The notes under the pieces: generated by a model
What the model was told of the DNA's origin: nothing
Seen by the model: the letters and a program-made list of their open reading frames with translations, nothing else
Databases searched by the model: none
Shown: positions 56,562-64,000 of the stretch, piece after piece
Layout: the number at the start of each line of letters is the position of its first letter
How positions within the stretch are numbered: position 1 is the first letter of the stretch
Origin: Archegozetes longisetosus
Taxonomy: Eukaryota; Arthropoda; Arachnida; Sarcoptiformes; Trhypochthoniidae
Assembly (NCBI GenBank): GCA_018873245.2
Contig: JAEMBT020000009.1
Location: forward strand, 2,976,001 to 3,040,000
DNA: 64,000 nt
Reading direction: 5' to 3'
Translations under genes and position numbers: made by a program

Positions 56562-57620
56562 GTTCTATGATATTTTTTCCATAAATTTATTCCAATATAT
56601 ACGAAACTTTTTGCTCTAATTTTATTTTTGAAAATCTGTTTAGAACCGAAAAGCATATTTCTTGATCTACTTTTCCTATAATCTAACCTCTAATCTATAT
56701 GTTATCGCCATTATTTACTTAATTTAAAATTTGTTTGAATTTTTATTGGTTGGAAAGGTTTTTATCTCATTTAAATACTTCCTACCCTGGTATGAAAATT
56801 TGAATCGCAAATCATTCCTGATAACTGGGTTTAAATTTAATACACTTTTCAAAGTAGAAAAACTTAATTAACGAGCTATTTTAATCTGCAAAGTTTAGAA
56901 ATTTGACTTAATTGTTTTTGTGATTCATTCTTAATTTTGGCAGATCATTTTTGTAACTCACTATCAAGGATTTTCATAAAATACTACTTTTTCAGTGGAT
57001 TATCTTTACATTTAAATATGAAATTTTGGGGATTCTCTAAAATAGCTCTCGATTTTTATCGAACCGCATTGATTTTATGGTACCCCTTAACAGGAGAAAA
57101 GCGTCCTGAGTGAAGCGATTTGACACTATCTTCAGCTTAAGATTTATCAATAAATTAACATCTAAGTTATTTTCATACTCAAAACTTAATGACTTATAGA
57201 AAATAAGTGAATTCATTTTCATTATGTAATAATCAGAGCAATGACTTTTCTTACTTTGAACCCTGGCGTTTCGGTTGGGAATCAGAGCAGATACGATAAA
57301 TTTGATATGAAGAATTTTTATGCCATAGAATCTATAATCTAATGTTTAAACGTTACCATATGAGTCTATAACTTTGGGCACATATACGCGTGTGTATCTA
57401 AACTTTCTGTTAGAAGAAACCCTTTAATTTTAATGATAAACATAATAACTTGTTATAAGTTGCCCTTAAAAAATTATGATTCTGCGATTCCCTGAAGAAT
57501 TGACTGTTTTCACTTAGATTCAAAGATTCATAGAACTACAAAACTTATTGATATATGAACCACGATTTTCGCCATACAGTATCTCATAGTTTCAATATAT
57601 GATATAATCGCATCAAAATA
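56562..57620. other. Intergenic stretch upstream of the GMC gene
   Basis: No supported feature; it should contain the GMC promoter. Confidence 0.4.
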
Positions 57621-57624
57621 TTAA

Positions 57625-58027
57625 CCCTAGAACAGTAAAATGATTTAGATTAACGATTTCAGTAATTTATGGTCCGTTGGACCCACCGATTGATTTTGAA
57701 AAGTGCGTTAAGCTAAGAGATAGTGTATAGCAGTTATCGCGTTTGTTATCCTATTGGTATAGTCAACTGCGACGTAGTTTGCTTAAAATCTTGATTGAAA
57801 ACTTACTTCCTATATAACTTTGATGCCTAAATTATGATTAACCTTAAACATAATTATATTAAAATATAAATATTATAAATAATTTATTTATATTTTAATG
57901 TGATCCTTGAATGCTCATTCGAAAAGACTATAAGTATATTGAATATTAATAATCATACAAACTAAATACAGTATAATAATTTTTATAATTTTTGAGTCAT
58001 TTTGACCCACGTTTTACTGTTATAGGG
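57625..58027. mobile_element. piggyBac-like MITE (TTAA target), second family
   Basis: 403 bp between TTAA sites (57621-57624, 58028-58031). Inverted ends CCCTA.AACAGTAAAA, then GGTCC/GACCCAC motifs internally. No transposase. Ends differ from the element at 38.6 kb. Confidence 0.8.
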
Positions 58028-58029
58028 TT

Positions 58030-58840
58030 AATATTTAGTGTTCAGTAGACCCAATCTATGATGGCCTAAATCGGAAATTTTAATAAATCCTTATTAGCAG
58101 GTCATTACAGCTCATTTTCATGTTAACAAATTACACTTATGTTCTTCTAGAATTACAATTGATTAAGTCACAATCGGTGTTTATGCTTCGAAACTCGGAG
58201 TAATTTCATGAATTAAATTGATATTTTCGACTCTATTTAGCAGTATTATCGACTCTCACTTTAAAATAATTCAGGCAAAGTAATTTATAATTTCTCATTA
58301 TTCACGATAAATAAAGCATTGTATGAGACTCTCTGAAGGTTCAAATAAATTGAACACTATTTTTGCAGTAGATCACTATTCGTGTGTTTATCGAATATCA
58401 TTACTTATTTTGTTGCCCAACTTAACTATGAGATGACTTGAAATATCAGTTTTAATTCATTTCCACCAAAGTTAATTTTCAAAAATTTGATTGTGGCCTC
58501 TCACAACATCAGCTTAATTTTCTAAACTTTCCTCAAAACTTATCGAATGGAGCTAAATGTGTCGAAAGGCTTAATTTATTGTTATGAGTTTTCTACAAAT
58601 TCTACGCAATTTACACAAATCTTCATGATTTCCAATTTAGAACATTATGAGCTCAGTCTTTAGCTTAACTTTTTGGTGCCACAATGTTCTAAATCAAAAA
58701 TGATGTGCTCAAATTTCATCGGAATGAATACCTGAGAGACGATTCCTTGTTTACATCGATTCCTCAACACATGTATCGATCAGTATTCCAGCAATATTAT
58801 CAGTCCATTCCTCTATCCACCCATACAAAGTTATGCTGTA
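58030..58840. other. Intergenic stretch
   Basis: No supported feature. TAGAACATTATGAG and TTCTAAATC near 58638 and 58686 form a minor inverted pair. Confidence 0.4.
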
Positions 58841-58970
58841 CAGGATCTACAACCGATTTAAAACCGAACTCATTCGAATATCAAAACCTTTCTTACTCAT
58901 ACTTTTACTATGAGTAAAATAAGTTTTGATATCCGATTTGGTTCGGTTTTAAATTATAGACACTGTATAT
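58838..58970. repeat. Foldback repeat, ~55-bp arms
   Basis: TACAGGATCTA..ACCGATTTAAAACCGAA is mirrored by TTCGGTTTTAAAT..AGACACTGTA; centre at about 58907. The overlapping 70-codon frame at 58705-58917 is therefore not credible. Confidence 0.8.
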
Positions 58971-59029
58971 GGTTCTAAACTTTAATCTCAATTCACACAT
59001 TTTTCGTTTAAGAATTGAACCAACGATTT

Positions 59030-60430
59030 ATTAAAAATTTTTAGTTATATTAAAATAAAGTGCTAATCACGTATACACTCATTTAATTAGCAGTACTGAC
59101 TCAAATGAATGAAATCTTCAATGTGCGCTTACACGACTATACATTTTTGAAACAAGTTTCTGAAATCTTAGTTTTTGAAAATTGGTTCACAACCTAGATT
59201 CAGTATTTCAAATGTTTTGGACACTTAAACTTGCGAAATGTCGAACACGTTTGAAAGGTGTAGTCAGCATTCTACTATTAAAAGATGTTTTAGTGTAACT
59301 TCTAATCATAATAGAGTTCATGAAAATACATCAGTTGGTCTGTTTGTCAATTATTCAGTGTTCAAATATGAACCAAATACGAATAATTGACTCCAACTTT
59401 TTTATAAAATAAAGGTATATTTTTAAAAATTAAAAGAAAAGGATAGACTAGCTACATCTCCACTTCACTTAAGTATATGACAATAGATTTTTGAAAAAAC
59501 AGCCTTTATTATTGAATTAATAAGTGAAGAATATCTATCTCTGATCACAATACTTATACTTGGTGAGCTACAAAACTAAATTTCATAAACTTACTTCATT
59601 GTGTAAACTATAAGGCTGGTATGCACGAGCAAATTCAACCGAGGTTTAAGTTTAAACTAGGTTTAAATTTTGAGTATGCATAAGTTTTCTTACTTAAAAG
59701 TAAGTTATATATACTAAAAATTTAGACCTAGTTTAAACCTAAACCTTGATTAAATTTGCTCATGCATACCAGCCTAAGTTTTAACCCTTTTGAGGTTTTT
59801 CAATCTATTAGGGGATGTTCTTCGTAAACTTGTTTCAAAAATGTATGTTCGTATAAACGTAACTATATAAAAGAATCTATGTGCGATTGTGACAGAAGTT
59901 TAATGGTTCTAAGATTTTAAACATTTTTAATTATATTAAAATGAAACGCTAATCAAGTATACAATCATTTAATTAGCAGTATTGACTCGGATGAGTGAAA
60001 TCTTTAATGTGCGTTTACACGACTAAGTATTTTTGAAACAAGTTTTTGAAAATTGTTTCACAACCTAGAATCAATGTTTCAAATGTTTTGAATACTTAAA
60101 CTCGCGAAAAATCGAAAATGTTTGAAAGGTGTAGCCAGTGTTCCACTATTAAAAGACGTTTTAGTATAACTTCTAATCATAATAGACTTTATGAAAATAC
60201 ACCAGTTGATCTGTTTGTCAATTATTCAATGTTCAAATATAAACAAAACACAGATAATTGACTCAACTCATTTGGAAAATAAATTAAGGTATATTTTTAA
60301 AAATTGAAATAAAAACGATAGACTCCTCATTTCCACTTCGCTTAAGTATATAACAATAGATTTTGAAAAAACAGCCTCACTATTGAAGTAATAAGTGAAG
60401 AATATCTATCTAAACATCATCTGGAAAAAC
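59030..60430 (+). repeat. Direct duplication, ~886-bp period
   Basis: About 59030-59570 is repeated at about 59916-60430 with scattered changes (TTTAATTAGCAGTA, GAAAGGTGTAG.CAG, CTGTTTGTCAATTATTCA). Non-coding in both copies. A MITE sits between the two units. Confidence 0.85.
59614..59774. mobile_element. Harbinger/Tourist-like MITE (TAA target duplication)
   Basis: 161 bp, inverted ends GGCTGGTATGCA.GAGCAAAT with arms of about 60 bp, flanked by TAA on both sides (59611-59613, 59775-59777). TAA/TWA duplications and GG..CC termini fit PIF/Harbinger elements. Non-coding. Confidence 0.8.
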
Positions 60431-61935
60431 GAGCTTTGTATAAAAACACTGAAGAGAGCAGTTTCTATTTCTTATTATGAGAAAGAGTTTTAAGATTTTG
60501 GACTTTCATACTTTTATTTAATGCTTATTATTACTGATGATGTGCTTCAAATTTTAGTCATAAAACTCCTGTCACACTTATGTTTTGTCGTTTATTTGTA
60601 ATTTGACGTATGCGTTATGAGAATAGAATCTTTGCAACAGAACTTATTCATATGATATTTTTTGTTACTGCAAAGTCTGGAATCTTTTAGGAGCGTCTAA
60701 GAAATCAACAAAAACTTAAAATATAATCACTTTATTAAACACAGTAATAAACCACGATACAAACTTCATAAGGTTTCACAGGGTTTTAACACAGAAGAAA
60801 GAGCAAAAATTCAGGAAAAACAATATTTTAAAGGGAAAATAGGAAGACACTTTACAATTATAGGCTAAATCTTATAAAATCAATAACACATTTAACTGGG
60901 ATTGGGAGACTGTATAACTGGAACATACTTAGGCAGGTTTTAAGAGTTGAAATATGATTATCAGTTGCCTTCATAATTTGTACAGTTTAGATAGCATTTA
61001 AAGATTTCTTTGGTACAACCCAAAAGTAATCTTTAAATTAGCAATAATTTTGACATACACGTGATTTATGAAAATTAAAGTTTATAAATATAGGTAGTTA
61101 CAAAAGTATTACAGTATAGGTTCAAATAAGAAACTTAGACGTTATTACACTACTTTCATTATGACTTTGATTTGTAGGTCAAGAATATTTCAAACAATAC
61201 TTAGTTCAGTATTTGACTGTTATTCGAGGGACAAGTGATATAGAAAAATAAACGATCATATTTGTGACAGTGTTAAGCAATTTATGGCCCTAACATTTTA
61301 AATGTGATCATTAATGTTTCATAAAACTACTATATAAAAGTATCTTACAAATAGTTTCTTGTAGAAATGATCTCTATTAGGATAGCTGAATTTCCAAGTT
61401 TTACATAAACATGATCGTGTTTCATATCCTAAACACACAAGTTGTTTGACATTTTGCAATTTTTAGATATTTATATAGTCTCAATATTGAAACTGACATC
61501 TTTTGAAAATGCTGAATAAGATGAGTTACTTTTAACACCACGTCTATCACAGTGTTACAATAAACGTTACAATAAACAAGTGGTGAGCACGACAAATTTT
61601 TAAATATATTCCATAGATTATTTCAAAGATTTCCACTACTTCTTAGTTTACTTTAGAACGCTAACATTGTGATAGCGCTTAGTGTACGGTCCAAATTTTC
61701 ACTTCATATACAGTATATCTTCTATTCCGAAATGACGAAAATTATGAGTTCATATGATAATAAGTAGAATTTCAAATATCAAAAGCATTTTCAATTCATG
61801 TGAACTATGATGATTTATTCTGTTATCGAGTAATCAAAAAATACTTTCAATCAGATTCTCTTATTCCGATTAAATTCTTGTTCTCATTTATTTTCTATAG
61901 ATCATTTAAACCTCTTAAGTAATTGATTCGAAACA
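60431..61935. other. Intergenic stretch
   Basis: No supported feature. Confidence 0.4.
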
Positions 61936-62617
61936 TCACATATATCCAGTTTGAACCAGGAGCACGGTATAAGTCAATAGAAAGCTAAACATCTAATGAA
62001 AGATAAAGATTTTGATCAGATTAAAGATAATTAACTTAAGAGAAAAACTTTCTTAAAGTAATGGAATGATAAAAATAGACCAAAAGCTTTAATGATGAAA
62101 AACTAACCGATAAAAGAGTTGACTTTTTCATAGGCATGAATCCAGCAATAGTGAAGCCAAAAGTCGATTCCCGAGACATTGACATAAAAATCAGTCCTTC
62201 TTTAGTCATATCTAAATCATTCTGAAAATCGAGTCCATCCAATGTAGACAAAAATCGGCCAGACTCGCCATAAGCGATATCATTAATCAGACAATTGGCT
62301 ATCAATTTGAAAGCCGAAGTTATAGTTCCAAACATATATGTGCTCCAAATAAATTGGCCCAAAATCTCAAATCTATTGCTAACTAGTGTAAGGAGTATTT
62401 GAATCATAATGCTATAGATCGTTAGTGTACTATCTATGAAGTTAACCCATGATAGCGAGCGATCCAATTCTGTTATTATATTTCTCGCTTCTATATACAG
62501 TTTACGCATTGATGCTATCTTTGCTGGACTTTTATCCATATTTCCAATGAATTCCATGCGCAGTTTTGACAGGAATTCGCTCATACCTATTGTAATAATA
62601 GTGAATGTTCTTTTAAA
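61936..62617 (-). CDS. Gustatory-receptor-like 7TM protein, 3' exons
   Basis: Two exons: about 62579-62108 and 61992-61936, joined in phase 0. The first opens after an acceptor (TTACAATAG) with ATGAGCGAATTCCTG; its N-terminal half is a loop (MRKLYIEARNIITELDRSLS) followed by hydrophobic helices (IYSIMIQILLTLV; FIWSTYMFGTITSAFKLIAN), then GFTIAGFMPMKKSTLLS. The short last exon supplies MFSFLLTYTVLLVQTGYM: this TY....(L/V)Q pattern in the last helix is the gustatory-receptor signature. The N-terminal half of the receptor lies upstream (to the right). Confidence 0.75.
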
Positions 62618-62639
62618 ATGCAATTATTAAGTGTCAGAT

Positions 62640-64000
62640 TTTTCTTATGTTTCTTTTTATACAGTGATTGAAAGTAATTTTGATTAACACTTTTTTATTT
62701 TAAGAATAATCTTAAAGATGAACAATTTAAATACCAAGTTTTTGAAATAATAACAAGGTCAACTTTTCTATTAATCAAGCTTAATATCAGAACCTATTTA
62801 AATATTACAACTAAAATAACTCACAAATGTTCTCTTTTGACAGATAATTGTTTGCATTTATGAATGTTTGATAATCTGATATTTAAAAACTAATTTCGAG
62901 AAAAGTAGTTTGACTTTGAAATTAGCAGAGAATTGACTTAACCACAAAATAATTTTCTAGATAAAAATAAACATTTCGAAAGATTAAAGTTTTTTCATCT
63001 TACATTGAATAGAGAAATAATTAGATAAGAACGATTCTTAATTAACTTTAAACCGATTAAAACTTAGAGCCATACGAATTACCTGTAGGAATGATCCTAT
63101 TTTAGCTAAACTAAGTAGCTGCCCATTTGGTCATTGTAATCTATTTCTTCGTTGCAAACATATTGAGTACTCTAATTAACGCTATCAATGCAGACAAAAT
63201 TAATATACAAGTAAGCTTGAAGATCACGATACTACAAAAATGAGCAACATTTATGCCAGACCGATACAGGGAAGCACTTGAAAAGAATAGTTTTGCAACT
63301 CGTTATTAATATAAATTTGAAAACTTGTCAATTTGTAATTTATTCATGTGATTCAAATTGTTTAAATTAAAGGAAAGTCAAAAATGCCTATTTTTATTCA
63401 TATGAATCTTACTCTAGTGATCACATTAATGAGTTGTACTCAATATTTTTGCAACGAAGTGCTACTTCAGGTGCTCCATCGAATGATAAACTCTAACAGT
63501 ACTATTCCTTCAAACAATGGCGAAACATTTTAATAATATATAAGTCTCTGTAAAGCATTTTTCTTTATAGACTTTACAAATTTGACTAAATATGAAAGTG
63601 CAAAAATCAATTAGAACTGAACCATGAACAAGATGGATCTGTAATTTTCAATTAATAACAAATTGATAACTGGATTCGTATCACTTTTATTAACTAAAAA
63701 TAAAGTGCTTTTCAAATCACATTACCTGAAGTGATGTAATTTACTATTAAATGTATAGCAACGCGATTAATCTTTGGCGAACTGCTTTTATTAAGGTTGT
63801 ACACATATTTTATAAGTTTGAGACATTATTTCAAGGAATATCTCTATTATGAATTGAATGTACTCCTAACAGCTTTCAATTTGATAGTTAAACACAAAAT
63901 TCATGTTTAAAACAATGAAAGTACAGGTATTTTCGATATTTAAATATTTGATCTAAAAGTTACGTGAAATGATTTACATAAATTGTGTTCACTCACCCAT
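62640..64000. other. Probable intron/upstream sequence of the receptor gene
   Basis: Apart from the possible exon above, only a short inverted pair is seen: 63146-63172 against 63436-63462 (CTTCGTTGCAAA.ATATTGAG). No other feature. Confidence 0.4.
63165..63290 (-). CDS. Possible upstream exon of the receptor gene
   Basis: A minus-strand frame reads SASLYRSGINVAHFCSIVIF, then KLTCILILSALIALIRVLNM, one membrane helix with a polar lead-in, as in gustatory receptors. Exact splice sites are unclear (acceptor TTCAAG near 63275; donor AAT|ATGTTT or later). Linked to the gene at 62 kb only by position and strand. Confidence 0.35.

Noticed and set aside
58705-58917. 70-codon ORF
   Set aside because: Half of it is one arm of a foldback repeat.

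Overview
The window looks like a piece of an arthropod nuclear genome. It is strongly AT-rich, host genes are split by short introns (36-bp exon and 66-bp intron in the ABC transporter gene), and it encodes an insect/mite-type GMC oxidoreductase, an ionotropic receptor and a gustatory-type receptor. Degenerate transposable elements are everywhere: Tc1/mariner, ISL2EU-like, Merlin-like, piggyBac-like, Harbinger-like and non-LTR. An acariform mite is my best guess from the gene mix (ABCC and SLC17 carriers, GMC enzyme, small secreted proteins), but nothing here proves it. There is no operon, CRISPR array, rRNA gene or complete tRNA gene.

Layout. 1-6.9 kb: a dead ISL2EU-like transposon with ~330-bp inverted ends, itself carrying a younger insertion. 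7.0-11.2 kb (-): an ABCC-class ABC transporter gene lacking its first exon. 11.6-16.8 kb: a 5'-truncated LINE, an ISL2EU remnant and a dead mariner. 17.4-19.2 kb (+): an intact five-exon SLC17-type carrier (about 498 aa). 19.9-38.4 kb: a cluster of small secreted proteins (four intact genes at 22.0, 26.6, 33.3 and 36.3 kb). They share signal peptides, a TATA core promoter and a 5'UTR intron position, and repeatedly lie opposite a second, mostly decayed helix-rich reading frame. Two of the copies form the arms of a ~5 kb palindrome (32.2-37.2 kb). 38.6-45.6 kb: MITEs, hairpins, a Merlin-like transposase relic and another ISL2EU-like element. 45.7-48.1 kb (-): an ionotropic receptor gene. 48.7-50.6 kb: a miniature mariner and a nearly intact DD37D transposon. 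51.4-54.2 kb: foldback MITEs and a GMC gene relic. 54.7-56.6 kb (-): a GMC oxidoreductase gene. 57.6-60.4 kb: a piggyBac-like MITE and an 886-bp-period duplication. 61.9-62.6 kb (-): the 3' exons of a gustatory-type receptor.

The recognisable host genes suit an animal that meets plants or other chemically defended food: efflux (ABCC), organic anion transport (SLC17), oxidation (GMC), chemosensing (IR, GR) and secretion of a young lineage-specific family. That is inference. Three of the four main host genes (ABCC, GMC, IR) carry a single-base frameshift in otherwise well conserved coding sequence. In ABCC and GMC the lesion sits at a run of four A (T on the + strand), so base-calling error must be excluded before calling them pseudogenes.
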